A model generated the notes under the pieces. It worked only from the letters and a program-made list of their open reading frames with translations. It searched no databases and was not told the DNA's origin. A stretch of 64,000 nucleotides of DNA. Source: Gigaspora rosea (Eukaryota; Glomeromycota; Glomeromycetes; Diversisporales; Gigasporaceae). The stretch covers positions 518,025-582,024 of the forward strand of contig QKWP01000067.1 in the NCBI GenBank assembly GCA_003550325.1, given 5' to 3'. This document shows positions 1 to 12,290 of the stretch, piece by piece (positions within the stretch are counted from its first letter, which is position 1; every line of letters starts with the position of its first letter). A program made the translations under genes and the position numbers.

Positions 1-51
<51 letters not shown>
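1..51. repeat. Poly(A) run at the window edge
   Basis: The window opens with 51 consecutive A, directly followed by a C-rich stretch and the end of a Harbinger-like terminal repeat. It may be a retrotransposition tail, a simple repeat or a contig-end artefact. Nothing to its left is visible. Confidence 0.9.
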
Positions 52-53
<2 letters not shown>

Positions 54-113
54 CACCCGCCCTTGAAACGCCAGGTTATGCAAAACGAAAATTAACTTTG
101 CGAGGCCTTATAT
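52..113. mobile_element. Right end of a Harbinger-like MITE (GGCCACGC terminal-repeat family)
   Basis: The stretch reads GGTTATGCAAAACGAAAAT, then AACTTTGCGAGGCC, then TTA. This matches the right terminus of the full copies at 20776-21600 and 35399-35720, including the flanking TTA. Only the terminus is visible, because the sequence to the left is the poly(A) run. Confidence 0.6.
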
Positions 114-158
114 AATGTCAAAAGTAACAAAAATCGATGAACACTCCCGAATAGTATC

Positions 159-298
159 TTATCCGACAAACTCTTATGATCATGAATGTATTTCTTTCCG
201 TTATTTTTTTCATGTGTTACGAAATAATCACGTTTACTTGAATTAAAACTCAGCCGACAACTCAAACATATCAATCATGATCATAAGTTGTCGGATAA
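159..298. repeat. Inverted repeat (MITE-like), arms about 25 bp
   Basis: TTATCCGACAAACTCTTATG at 159-178 and its near reverse complement at 275-298 (CATGATCATAAGTTGTCGG) enclose about 90 bp. A second, smaller inverted pair follows directly: CATTATTGGGCA at 302-313 and TGCCCAATAATG at 376-387. No target duplication could be fixed. The small antisense ORF crossing this region is not a gene. Confidence 0.6.
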
Positions 299-388
299 CA
301 CCATTATTGGGCAGCCGCCTCACAGCACGTGTTCATTTGCCCGGTTGAACAAATTTACCGTTATTCAAAAATTTTTGCCCAATAATGT

Positions 389-1490
389 ATACTTAAATAT
401 ATATTTACCAATTTGAATAGCTTACTCTAAATATTCAATTGAATTAAGTAAATTTAATAAGCTTAAATAGACTACACTAGTATTTAAATGTTTAACTAAT
501 AAGTATTCTTTATTAAAGGGACTAGTTTAATTTAATTTTAAAAGTAAATATATAAAGAAGTTTGGCAAACCTTTGATTATGATTTGTCTCGCTATGCCTA
601 TAAACATAGTAATAAATTGTGCAGATCTTGTCCGAATTTGCAATTAATATCCGGGATTTACCAAATTTCTATTGACTAATATTGTTCTTACATACCAAAT
701 TATACGTCACCTTTCGTTCAAAATGTGACATCTCAATTAGGGTTTGGATAGGGTTAATAGGTAGCATTACACTAAAATTTTGCAAAGAAGTTTTTTTTGT
801 TAGTACGCCAAAGATGGTTTCTTAGACGAATTTTTAAGATAGTTGAGACTTTACAAAAAAAAGTGATTGTTGGTTTGATCGTCACATTATACCTGATCCT
901 GTTCTCTGATTGGGCAAAATTGAAACTTGGGGGAAATTAGTAAACACTAATATTAGCAAATGTGCTACGTACAAATATGACTTTACCTATCGGGGAAATA
1001 CAAATGTAATTAGGCATTATACCCGTATTGAAAATTGCACAAATCATTGTAAACGATTTTCTAAAAATTGAATTTGAATTTTAAATTTTAGCCAATCAAC
1101 GTAATTATGAAAAAAAAGACGATATGCATCTTCATATTTTGTTCATTGAAATGATAACTCACTAGGTTAGTTTATTCGATTTATGCTAATTAAAACTTTG
1201 CATCCGATTCATTGAATGGGTATTTGAGAAGACATGAATCAAGAATAATTACTAAATGATTATTTTATCATCTTTCTATGAAGATCCATGCGGAATAAAA
1301 AAATTGATCCGTAATTTCTATTTTTCGATTTCAGAAACTATGTGTGCGTATATAGTATGAACTGCAAAAATAAAAATTAATAGAAGTCTTTGTAATTATC
1401 CACATTCTATGCTATTTATGGTTAAACCATTTTTTACATAGTAATATAAAAAGAGTGGCATAAGTTTTTTTGGTTATTTTCCGTGGAAAA
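389..1490. other. Intergenic, no gene seen
   Basis: AT-rich sequence upstream of the SnoaL-like gene. I see no ORF with recognisable content, no RNA gene and no clear repeat. The last 100 bp presumably hold that gene's promoter, but I could not identify a convincing TATA or CAAT element. Confidence 0.4.
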
Positions 1491-2313
1491 ATGGCTATTC
1501 CAGATTTCATGACAGACAAAAATGCTGTTCTTCAGGACGATGTAGAGTGGCTCCTCGGAAAAGCCCCTGATTATTCAAAGGCTAATACACTTTATGAAAA
1601 GGAACGTTCTAAAGTTCATGCTGCTGGGTCTCTTGAGGATCTTGTATCAAATCTTGTAAAAAATTGGGAAAAAGAGGCTTCTCATAAAACAAAAGCTGAA
1701 CAATGGCGCACAATTGATCATAAAGTTTACAAGTAAAAAAAACATCAAATACTATTGTATTATTTATATAAATGTTATCTAGATAACTTGCAAACCACTA
1801 AATTTTTCTTTATTAGATTCTCTACAAACGGTGGACCTTGGTCAACTGCGGAAGATATGCTAAAAATTGGAACTTACAATGCACTTATTGGCGAGTCAGA
1901 ATTCTATTCAGCGAGTCGTTTAGATTTTGAGGAATCTCACAATGTATTCCGACAGTCTTTATCCGCTGGTTTTGCTTGGGAAGTTCTCGAAGTCTATTCT
2001 GGCCCTCCGAGAGTTACCTTTAAATGGCGTCATGTAAGTTTGTTTCTTATTTGACATTTTGTTTGTTTCAGACGAGTGCTTATTCAATTTATCAAAAAAT
2101 TATTAGTGGGGCAAGATGATCGGTAAACTTAGATGTCCGATGCGCAATGGGGAGGCACTAGTGGCCGAACCAACAAAGGAAGTAGTACAAATCTTCGGTG
2201 TCACTGTTGCGACGATTACTGACAAATATCAAATAACTTCTCTTGAGATCTTTTATGATCCGGCCGATCTCATGAAACAAATGACCAAGAACTGTCCAAT
2301 TGCCAAGTCATAA
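1491..2313 (+). CDS. SnoaL-like pathogen-related protein, 3 exons, 221 aa
   Basis: Exons read 1491-1732, 1817-2033 and 2107-2313, with GT-AG introns of 84 and 73 bp. Phases match across both junctions and give 221 residues. I chose the ATG at 1491 because the upstream extension of that frame starts only with TTG. The protein opens MAIPDFMTDKNAVLQDD and continues through FSTNGGPWSTAEDMLKIG, FKWRHWGKMIGK and a C-terminal ITSLEIFYDPADLMKQM. This layout matches the plant/fungal 'pathogen-related protein' family with a SnoaL-like (NTF2 fold) domain, whose members are about 220-250 aa, so the gene looks complete. Alternative acceptors for exon 3 hit a stop, whereas AG at 2105-2106 restores FKWRHWG. 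An AATAAA lies at 2325-2330, 12 bp past the stop. No signal peptide or membrane segment is visible, so it is probably cytosolic. The biochemical role of this family is not established. Confidence 0.78.
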
Positions 2314-2330
2314 AGATTTGCATTAATAAA

Positions 2331-3903
2331 TTATTGTACTCCAGTTTAGACAACCTTTTCTTTAATGTGACAGATAAATCTGTTAGCTATGTTGTAACTA
2401 TAAAATTTTTAACATTTAATAAGAAGTATGGTATATATTTTATAATAAAATTATGAATATTTTAAATATATTTGGAAAGATCTTAAAAATAATTTTTAAA
2501 AAGTTTTTATCATACTTAAATGCGTCTCTAAATGCAAAATAGTACTAATTATAAAAAAAAAAACGATAAATTATGAAATTTGAATATTTCAATTTAATTT
2601 TAAAATATTCAAATAATAAAAATTAGACAACATATTTTTATATAAAGTTTAGTTGCAATAATTAATTAGGGGACCAGGTTTGATTCGTGTTTGGGTTTGT
2701 TTGGGTTTGATCAAACTTCAGACTCAAACTGAACGCTAATACGTGTAATAAATTTTATCAGCTTCAAACCCAGACATAAACCTAAACCTGTAATACCAAA
2801 ACCTAACTCAAACACATTTGTAAGTTTGGTTTTGGTTGAGGTTCAAAGTTTAAAAATGATGAGTTTGATGCATGAATAGTTCCTATCATATTGATTGTTC
2901 ATTTTGTAATTCTGTGATGCAATAGTTAAAAGAAATTTATTGATCAAAATCTTTTAATATGCTATTAAAGCTCAGGAATATTCACTTATTTATCAGTGCG
3001 TAAATATATATATCAAATATTTATTAATCAAAATAACTATATATTAAAAAATTTGACCTTGTTGGTGACACAAAGTTTAACTTATTTATTATACATCGTA
3101 ATTGACTAAATGTATGAAGCATAATAAAGCATAAATAATAATTTACTATTGGAATTGGTTAGCTCAGTGACGTAATAAATATGATTCATAACCTTGCAAT
3201 AATTTTGATATAAAATTTCTCTTGAAATGTCAAATAAAACTTTAGCAATCAATAAATTAGATGCACAATGATTAATTTTTTTTGAAGACAAGAATTTATC
3301 ATCAACATAAGCACTAACCAATGATGCAAAAAAACGAATAATATAAACAACACCACATCAGCATAACTAACACTGCAAAGATAAAAAACAGAAGATGCAA
3401 GCAACGAATAGGAATAATAAATTATGAAAGTAGCAGATAAAAAATAGCAAGCAATACATTCAATAAGTAAGGAAGGTCAACAATGCAAGCACAAAGTAAT
3501 AACATAACAAGTCATGCGCCTGCTCATGCGCTGGGAGTTTGTTTATATATATATATTTATATATTATAGTTGATTTAGTGTTGTAGTGTTATTATTCTAA
3601 AATTCTACCATAATTTTCAGCAAATATTACCTCCCTTGTTAAAGTACCCGCCTATAGTCAATTGACGGTTACAAGGGGTACTAATCAATTTTTAGAGCAT
3701 AGGAATGTAAGAGACCCGGGGTAATCTTTGCCGCAAATTACGGTAATAAGTACTTTAGTTTTTGATTTCTATTTTATTGTGTAGCGATTCTTTTCCGTTT
3801 TATTATAATAATGAGATTTGATTTAGATTTTGTAGGTTTTGTTAGAATTTTGGTTTAATTTAAGTGGTTAATTTCCGATTAATTTTGAAATTTGTGTTGT
3901 AAT
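2331..3903. other. Intergenic AT-rich DNA with a GGGTTTG-rich inverted repeat
   Basis: No gene is recognisable. At about 2678-2788 a short imperfect inverted repeat has ends rich in GTTTGGGTTTG and CAAACCCAGAC, probably a degenerate MITE. The small antisense ORF at 3106-3321 has AT-biased composition and no family resemblance, and I do not call it. Confidence 0.4.
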
Positions 3904-4068
3904 ATTTAGTATAGAGGTTGGAACCGGTTTTAATAATTCGGGTTTATCACGTGAATTTTGTGATATTTTAGAATTTATTAAAATTTAATTGGATTAAATT
4001 CTAAAATATCACAAAATTCACGTGATAAACCCGAATTATTAAAACCGGTTCCAACCTCTAATTTAGTA
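3904..4068. mobile_element. hAT-type MITE with perfect 66-bp terminal inverted repeats and 8-bp TSD
   Basis: Arms at 3912-3977 and 3995-4060 are perfect 66-bp reverse complements around a 17-bp loop. The element (3912-4060, 149 bp) begins TAGAGGTTGG, which fits the hAT terminal consensus YARNG. It is flanked by identical 8-bp duplications ATTTAGTA at 3904-3911 and 4061-4068, the size hAT transposases make. The perfect arms suggest recent insertion or gene conversion between arms. It has no coding capacity. Confidence 0.92.
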
Positions 4069-6079
4069 GTAATAAAAGAATAACGATTATGGACATGAAT
4101 AAGTTCTTTATATTTTATCAGTTTTGTTTTCTGGTCTTTAAGTAATTTGTTATGGATAAAGTTCTAATCCGGATTAATCTGTTATCAATTTATCCAATGC
4201 TATGACCGGTAGGAGAGCTTATAGGGTCTTGGACGAATTTAGCTTCGATTTTAAACAAATAGTAATTAAGAATAAATAGTTTAAATTAATAAACTAACAT
4301 ATACTAGCAATACAACGGCTGCGTTTTATAGAGCTGGGCCCTATGTATTAGATTCTAAAGTTTTAAACCATTATAAAATTAGTACTCTGATTTATATAAT
4401 TAACTTCAATGGTTGTTGTGATTTTAGTTTCTTTAGAATCTGATTTAGGTATGAAAAAATGTTTAACGTAGTCTTCAGAGGAATAAAAGCATCATTAGAA
4501 TTCTCTTCAACAGTTAAATTGTTGCTATATACAGTACACAATTGATCATTTTTCTGGAAGAGTTTGTAGAATATCTTGGTCAATTTCGATGAAAATAAAA
4601 ATAGTTATTACTTTATGGCATTATAACCATGTTAATATCTTCGAACATTTAACTTTAAATTTTTGAAATGAAGTAAGATCTCCAGATTTTTGAACAATCA
4701 AAGTATCAATTGTAGAAGGATTCTGAGGTAACTTGGTAATAATTCTTAAAATGTATTGAGAAAAGTTGATTACATTTCTTGGTATCCAAGCTGTCTGCCT
4801 TGAAGTTTATAAATGGTTAATATAGGTGAATTTTTTCTTTAAAAAATATAATTTATTTTAATTTTGTAATTTTTTATTATTGGTATTATTACTTGTTTAA
4901 AAACTTTTTTGGTATCACTTTATTTTACTGCCTCTACTACATAATCCAGTCATAGGTACCTACTAATACAATAGTAGGAAATTTCTTACAAATATAGTAA
5001 AATAGAATTCAAGTGTTAAAACTGCATTGCGAAACTTTTTTATCATTATCAGTAAGTTGGTAGGCGAGAGATTTCTATTTCTGAAAAAAATAAAATAAAA
5101 TTTGCGAATTCATAATGAGACTCTAGTGCACTAGTGAATAAATATTACATTTAATATTTAATTTTTATTATTTGTTTGTTTGTCATTTTGGTCTGCATTC
5201 TCTTTTTCACTAATAGTATTTCCCCATTTGCACTGATCTTGGCATTTTGTTGATTCATTATTTCGATAACTTAACTATTCTTCAAGTGTTATCAAAGTTA
5301 ATTTCTTCTAGTGTCATTTTTTGCAGCCTTTTTTTTAGGCAATTAATTCTTTTGTGGTTTTGCATTTACAATATATAGAGTTTTAATCAGTTTAGTAATC
5401 AGTTGCTTTTATTTTATTAAATATATCAAACCCTTAATTGGTTTATTAATCAGTTTTTTTATTTTCAATTTAATGATTGAATTGCTGATTAAAGGTTCTA
5501 CAGGGGGATTGCAAAATTTTTATTATTATGTATTACAGGGATGGGAACTGGATATCAATAAGATTTCTATGTGTACAGCTTTAAGGTCTTCTACTCCACT
5601 TCCCTCCGCTTTAGCCCAATAATTATAGATTATAGGGTTTCTCTTTATTAACATAAACCAATACATCAGATTATACAATAATAATAAATACTGTTAACAA
5701 TCATTCAAACTATCTTTTATCGACTGAAACTACACCCTTATATATCTTTAATTTGTATGGGAGCTTCAATCCCTCGCATGAAGCTTTAATCTATTGGTTG
5801 GAGCTTTAATCACCCACTGTGCTACAAATCATTCCAAAATAAGAATTCATAAAAATAGGTATATTATGAGGAGGTGAATTAGAAATTAATTAAATGGATG
5901 ATTCTTTGGGTAATAATTTTAATATAATATGCTTCTAAATACAATACCTAGTTTTTCCACACAGCACTCACCTAAACTTGATTCTAACAACTTTATAATA
6001 ATCAATTTATAGTTGGGCAATTATCAATTATCGTATTATCTTTGTAAACTTTAAAATAAACTCTATTGAAAAAAAAAAT
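4069..6079. other. Intergenic AT-rich DNA, no gene seen
   Basis: I found no exon-like ORF, tRNA or clear repeat. The short antisense ORF at 4392-4583 has no recognisable content. Confidence 0.4.
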
Positions 6080-6282
6080 TAGCCACAGCTTTTTTGTACA
6101 GGTGTCTAAACTTTGAACGAAGATTACTTGACATTGACCTGACAAATTCGGTCAAATCTTTTTATTTTAATTCTATAATCTCATAATATAGTATTAAAAT
6201 AAAAAATTTTGATCGAATTTAGTTGAGTAAATGTCAAGTAATCTTTGTTCAAAGTTTAGCACCTGTAAAAAAGCTGTGGCTA
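6080..6282. mobile_element. Fold-back element, diverged relative of the 26.3-27.8 kb array
   Basis: Ends are TAGCCACAGC and GCTGTGGCTA. Inner arms carry CTTTGAACGAAGATTACTTG and its inverse, then ACAAATTCGGTCAAA facing TTTTGATCGAATTTAG. The same internal order (CTTGACA, then AAATTCGRTCAA, then TTTTATTTTAATTC) recurs in every unit of the array at 26278-27768. A further degenerate unit lies at about 6500-6640. Confidence 0.65.
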
Positions 6283-6966
6283 CTTTTTTTTTTTTAACTT
6301 TAAATCAATATTTCTCAACAACTACCAATCCAAGTTTAATAAATTTTTTTTTATTTTAATACTACAAACTCACAGAATTAAAATAAATTTTTTTTTACTA
6401 AATTTCAATAGATGGTTATTGAGAAATTATTATTTAAGTTTAAAAATGAAAAAATTTACCCGATTTTAGTTTTTTTTTATGTTTTAAGTTTTTTTTCAAA
6501 CTTCTAGCAAAGATGTTTTGATAACTAAATGTCCAAATTTAATAAACTTTTTTTTTATTTTAATTATACGAAAGTATATTATTAAAATAAAAAAAAATTT
6601 ATTAATTTGATCATGTAGTTATTGAGAAACTTTCACTAGAAGTTCTAAAAATTTTCAAAATTATAAATAAGCAGATTAGTATAACGGACTAATTTCGGAG
6701 ATCATACTGCTGAATTTTGGTAATCTATCCACATATTTGTCCGGTGATCATTATATATTTAGAAATGATTAACAAATTCTTTCACTCAAGTCTTTGATGA
6801 TCAGCAATTATCAATTCATTAGCCCAGTAAAAAATCTGACGAAAAAAATGAATTTATTAGATATCTAGTAAAGAGGTATAGAAATTTATGTCGGGTCACT
6901 GATTTTTGTATCTAAAATTCTTATTTTTACTATTATATATTATTGTATCTCTGGTTTTACGTGTGC

Positions 6967-7066
6967 GAGCTCATGAGCATTGAGCAGCTCATGAGCATTG
7001 AGCAGCTCATGAGCATTGAGTAGCTCATGAGCATTGAGCAGCTCATGAGCTTGAGCAGCTCATATG
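6967..7066. repeat. 18-bp tandem repeat (GCTCATGAGCATTGAGCA), about 5.5 copies
   Basis: The unit GCTCATGAGCATTGAGCA repeats head to tail, with a variant GAGTAG in the fourth unit and a shortened last unit. GCTCATGAGC is palindromic. The array is non-coding and unlike the surrounding AT-rich DNA. Its core GAGCAT is shared with the hexamer array at 17161-17296. Confidence 0.9.
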
Positions 7067-8130
7067 AGAAGAATATAGACTACAATCGGTTGAAATTAGT
7101 GAAACCCAAAATTACCAAAAACTGCTAAATAAAAGAAAATCATTTACCAAAAATAATCGATATTTTACTAGAAGAGTAATTTAGTGTAACACCAAGCGCT
7201 AACAATCATTTCTAAGCGCTAATAATGAAGAATGGGTACCACAAATAACATTATTCAATTCCAAATACTGATCGATATCAATTTATTTCATTTAGTAGCT
7301 TATTTAAACAAGTTAAAGCATCATGCTAATGCTGTGAGCTTGGTTAATTGTATAAATTATATATATGTATTTGCTATTTTTAAGAAAAAAGTATATTATA
7401 TACAATTAGAAAAAATTTTTAAAAAGTATAAATTTATATTCTAAAAAAATATAGTTTTAAATATCTACTTGAATTGTTAAATATTAGATTATTAGAAGAT
7501 CGAATAGTATTTGCTTTGGGGTGTTCTTAAAGCATAATTTAAATCAAATTATAGTAATTGAAAAAGTATACAAGTATTAGAATATAATGTTAGCTATTAT
7601 TATAATATTTGAATTATGTTCACTTTTATGATAGGGATATTATTTTGTAATTTCTAATAATTGAAGTGATTGATCAAAATAAGATCTCAATTATTGTACA
7701 AAATTTTTATAAAAAAATCTATATTGATAATTTAAGTTTATAATAATAAGTATTAACTACTCAAAAAATATTTTTTCACATTAATATTTATAAAGTTTCA
7801 ATAAGTAAGAATAAAAAAAAGGTATTTCAAAATGAAAAGTTTTTTAATTGAAATAATAAATTCATGGATCATTTTTTATTATTTAAAAATTTTTTTACAC
7901 ACACAATAGAGTTCTTTAAGTGCATGTTTAATAATTGTGCATTCTCTTCAAATGCATGTTAAAACGCTGGACTAAATATGTTTTATCTCTATAAATGTAG
8001 TTTTTTTAATTATTCTCTTAATGTATGTTATTGAAATATAATTTAAGAGTGGCATTTTTTAGAAAGTTTTGACTGTACTAAACTATTTTACTTCTTTTAA
8101 TGACAAGCTTGATTGGATTAATAATTGTTG
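7067..8130. other. Intergenic, no gene seen
   Basis: Very AT-rich. The 70-codon plus-strand ORF at 7232-7444 is dominated by Ile, Lys, Tyr and Asn, has no family resemblance, and looks like chance. Confidence 0.4.
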
Positions 8131-8333
8131 TAGCTGAAGTTGGAAATGGTTTAAGTTGAAAATTAGGAACTCAAATTTAAAAATATAAATACTAAAAAAA
8201 TTTAATTATATTCTTTTATTATTAAATTAATTATAAATATTAATTTATAAATTAAAAAAAAAGCTAAGAAAATGCATTGTAAAAAATTTTGACAAATTTA
8301 TATTAAAATAATTAAAATTTCTAGCTTCAGCTA
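8131..8333. mobile_element. MITE-like element, TAGCTGAAG terminal repeat, copy 1
   Basis: Left end TAGCTGAAGTTGGAAATGG, right end AATTTCTAGCTTCAGCTA. A diverged second copy lies about 500 bp downstream (8633-8829) with the same order of internal words. No target duplication was resolved. Confidence 0.55.
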
Positions 8334-8632
8334 TTTTTAGTTTTATCTACAATAATAATTTAATAAATTAATATAGGCACAAATAAGTAAAAAAGAATTA
8401 ATTTGTAGCTATAAAATAGTAGAATTTTAAAATAGTAGCAAAGCTTATTGAAATGAATTAGCTAAAAATATCAAGACAAATATGTAGAAATTGAATTATT
8501 AAATTAATTAAATTTAAGCATTATTTTTCTATTTTTTTGACTGGACTGTATTATATATTAGTATATTTTATTTGTTTTAAAAAAATTTTTTTATTAGTTT
8601 TTTATATAATGCAAGTCAATTATTGGTACAGT

Positions 8633-8829
8633 AAAGCTAGAAATGGCTAAAGCTGGAAATTAGAGACCTTGATTTAAAAATATAAGTTCTACCAAATTCC
8701 TTATACTCTTTTATTTTATTAAAACTAACTCTAAACCTAACCTAATGCCATAAAAAAACCTCTAACAAAAGGCCCAAAAATTTTGTGAAAATTTTCTATT
8801 AAAATAATTAAAATTTCTAGTTTCAGCTA
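8633..8829. mobile_element. MITE-like element, copy 2
   Basis: Left end AAGCTAGAAATGGCTAAAGC, right end AAAATTTCTAGTTTCAGCTA, parallel to copy 1. Internally it carries a degenerate telomere-like run (CTCTAAACCTAACC). Confidence 0.5.
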
Positions 8830-11800
8830 TGAAAATTATTAAATGGAATTTGAATTCTATTTGACTAATTTAGAATTTACAAAAATTCATTCTTTACTAG
8901 ATTAATTGATAATTCATTTCCAAATAAGGGAGCTATACATAGTAAATTGCGACATGCAGATCTATGATTTACTATAAAATTGCTAAGCCACAAATGCTAC
9001 TTTACAACAAAGTGAAGTCATTTTTCTACTAAGTAAATAAGTAGTAAATATATCTTCAATTTCTAAGTAATCTTGTAGAGCATTCTTTTCTGATTTTAGT
9101 ATAATAATATCATTAAAATATGTTTAGTAGTTGCAGAGATATTGGAATAAAATGATTTGCTGACTAATGTAAACCAACTATTGTTTAAATGAAATAGTAT
9201 TTTTGACTATAGTAAATCTCATAGTCAAGTGTGTCACAATTTACTATATATGGTTATATATAGTTTACTCATTCAAAAACAGATTATCAATTAATGTCAC
9301 AGATCATAATTTAAAATGAAATCTACATTTTATACTTAACTTGCTATCCTTCTAAAACCCATTAATACTTGTTTATTATAATTTTTTTTAAAACAACCCT
9401 AACCCTAAACCTCTAACTCTAAAAAATGCACCCCAAAAAAATTTAGTTTTTGAGATTTTATACTATTATTTCATTTTAATCTAGATTTCATTATAATCTG
9501 TCACAATTAATAACTATGAATTGAAAAATTTAGAGTGTACTTGGTAATATAGTTAGAAGAATTCTGATAAAGAAAGGCTTGAAATAAATTAAATAAAAAG
9601 AAATTTGATTCTAAAAAATGTAACACTTATAGAATTATATGATTGTTGTCTAATTTTGTAATCATAATTATACAAATAGAGAACAATCTGGTGATTGTTC
9701 AAGTAATTGTAGTAAATTGTATAGATTTGTAATAATCTACAAATTTAATTATTGCAGTTTGCAAAAATATGCAAAATATGCTGAGTAAAAAAAAGAAATT
9801 GATGATTTCTGATTCTGATTTCTATTTTTTATAACTTTTTTTAGACTTTTAAAATGCATATTCATCATTTTGTTACATATTTAACCAAACATTTTTGTAG
9901 AAATGCTATAGAAGTTATAAATTCATTATTTTGTAATATAACTTTTGTAATATTATTTGCATATTTATTTTTTGTAAAGAATTTGAGTATTGATTCTTTT
10001 TAGGACAATAAAACTTACTAGTGCATTATGAGTAAAAAGAAATTTAAGAGTTGTTGGTACATTTGTAACACTTATCTTATTTAGTATTTTTAATATTGTT
10101 AAAATTATTTACAATAAATAAAGTAAATTGTTTTAGTTAAATTTGTATTGTGTTTAATATAGTTTTTAATATTTAATTTAAAATATTGTTATATTTTGTT
10201 GATATTTTGTAAGTTACTTTTTGTTTTTATTTGTATTTGGTTATATAAGTTGGTTTTTTGGTTTATGTTAGGTAGTGTTAGAATTTATATTTATGTTTAA
10301 ATTCAGATTAAATAAGTGATTTATTTATTTAAAATAAATAATATATAAATTTTATTTTTTTAATATAGGTATTTATTTATATAATTTTTTTGCACATGTT
10401 TATGAAAAAAGTTAATTAGTTAATTTTATCATTGGCAGTATTATTTAGTTTTTGATATGACATTTTAAAAAAAAGTTTGATCATTTAATTGTTACTTATT
10501 TTAAAAAAGTAATTCTGTAATTTCTAATTATTTGGATTTCTAAATGTTTGATTGGTTAGTTAAATTTTTTTAATTTATAGTGAATGATTTAAATTTTGTA
10601 AGGTTTATTTTTGTGATATTTGATATGAAAAAGCAAATTAATTGGATTATAAATTGAGTTGTGTTTAAGAATAGAGTATAAACCATTTTTAATTCATATA
10701 AAATAGATTGTAGACCAACTTTGTATAACTGATATCATATGATTTACATATAACACTATATGATTTAACCAATCAGAATTTGAATAATTCTCAAAAAACA
10801 TATAGCATCCCTAAAAACTTTGATTATATATAAAGTTATTTTTTTAAAGCAATATATATTGCAAAACTTCACTATTATAAACAACCTAATTTAATTTACA
10901 TATCAAAGAAATTTGATACAAATTGGCTTAGTTGTTAAAAAGTTGTATTAGAAACTTTTTTTTGTTATTATGTAAGAATCCAATATACTATATAAATTAT
11001 AAACAATAATATACATATACACTACCTTAATACATGCATATAATTTCTTAATTGTTTGTATTAATGTGCATTCATGTGTATATTTTGAATAATGTGCATT
11101 TTTCTCTATCAAACTTTTATATAGGAAAATTAAATTATATTTATTTTAAATTAAAGAGCATATTGTTGGGTAGAATTAAAGAATTTTGATTTAAAACTCT
11201 TGAAAATTTTTGAATAAATATAAAAAAAAAGCAGAATTGGGTAAAAATTCGAAAATGTATTCAATATTTTTCAAAGAGAAAATAAAAATTTAAAATTTAT
11301 ACAGTATCATGCAATATTATATGCATTTTATATAATATAAAAAATTAACTTTGTGTACCTAATATATTCATAGTTTACTTTTTTCCAAATCAATTCAATA
11401 TACTTAACAATCATTATTATTTCAAAGTTATTTAATAAAACTAATAAAAATAAAATTTGGTATTTTAAAATTCTGGTTGGTGAATTTGAAATTTTTTGTT
11501 TTTTTTAAAGCTGTTCAATATGTAATTATTGAGGTGGTTTTGATTAAATAATTATGAGATCAAACATATAATATGTTCTATTATACTCAGTATAATAATT
11601 GATCAAGTAATGCTTGGTAAGTATATTACACAATTCTAAAAAGCTGTGTAGGAGCTTGATTAGCAGGAGAAACACCTAAATGTATTTCAATAGAGTCTTC
11701 TTGAGAGACAAAAAAAAAATTATTTTTGCATGGTTTAAATTAAATTATGTTTATATCTAAGATTAATTCATCAGTTTGCATATTATGGAATCTAAAAATT

Positions 11801-12173
11801 TTATGAAAAAATTAGGTTAGCAGGTTATGCGAAACAAAAAATTAACTTTGTGTAGCCTTAGTTAGTATTGTTTACTGTAAACAAAAAGTTACTTTATGTA
11901 GTCTTATCTATATTAGTTAATTCAATTTGTAAGTTTATATATGTATTAGTTAAAAGTTAATTATGATATAATTTTATTATTATATAGGAGTTTTGAATTA
12001 GAATACCAGAAACATAGTACAAAGTACAAAGTGTATGGTTATAGAAAATTATTTATGTACAATATCTTGCATTTTAGTGGTCAGCCTGTTCAAATCAATC
12101 ATTGGATGTGCAGTAATATTACATAAATAATTGCTGGGTTTCTACTTAATGTTAAATTAGGTATGCCTTATAT

Positions 12174-12290
12174 TGTTGCAAAATAATGCGCAGAGGTAAA
12201 ATTATGATTTTTGGCCTAGATTAAGCATAATTTGGGCCATTGTTCTAAATAATGCCCATGCCCATTATTTCGCAACAATATGGTATTAAT
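12174..12290. repeat. Inverted repeat, ATATTGTTGC ends (MITE-like)
   Basis: Left ATATTGTTGCAAAATAATG and right CATTATTTCGCAACAATAT are near-perfect inverses about 80 bp apart. The inside is a second weak palindrome (GGCCTAGATTAAGC facing GCATAATTTGGGCC). Similar words (CGAAATAACG, GCGCGTTATTT, CTGAATTAAGC) occur at 35905-35995, so both may belong to one family. Confidence 0.6.

Noticed and set aside
6967..7066. Regular repeat considered as a CRISPR array
   Set aside because: Units are contiguous with no spacers, and the genome is eukaryotic.
9390..9425. Telomere-like ACCCTAACCC run as a chromosome end
   Set aside because: Only about two imperfect units, embedded in ordinary sequence on both sides.
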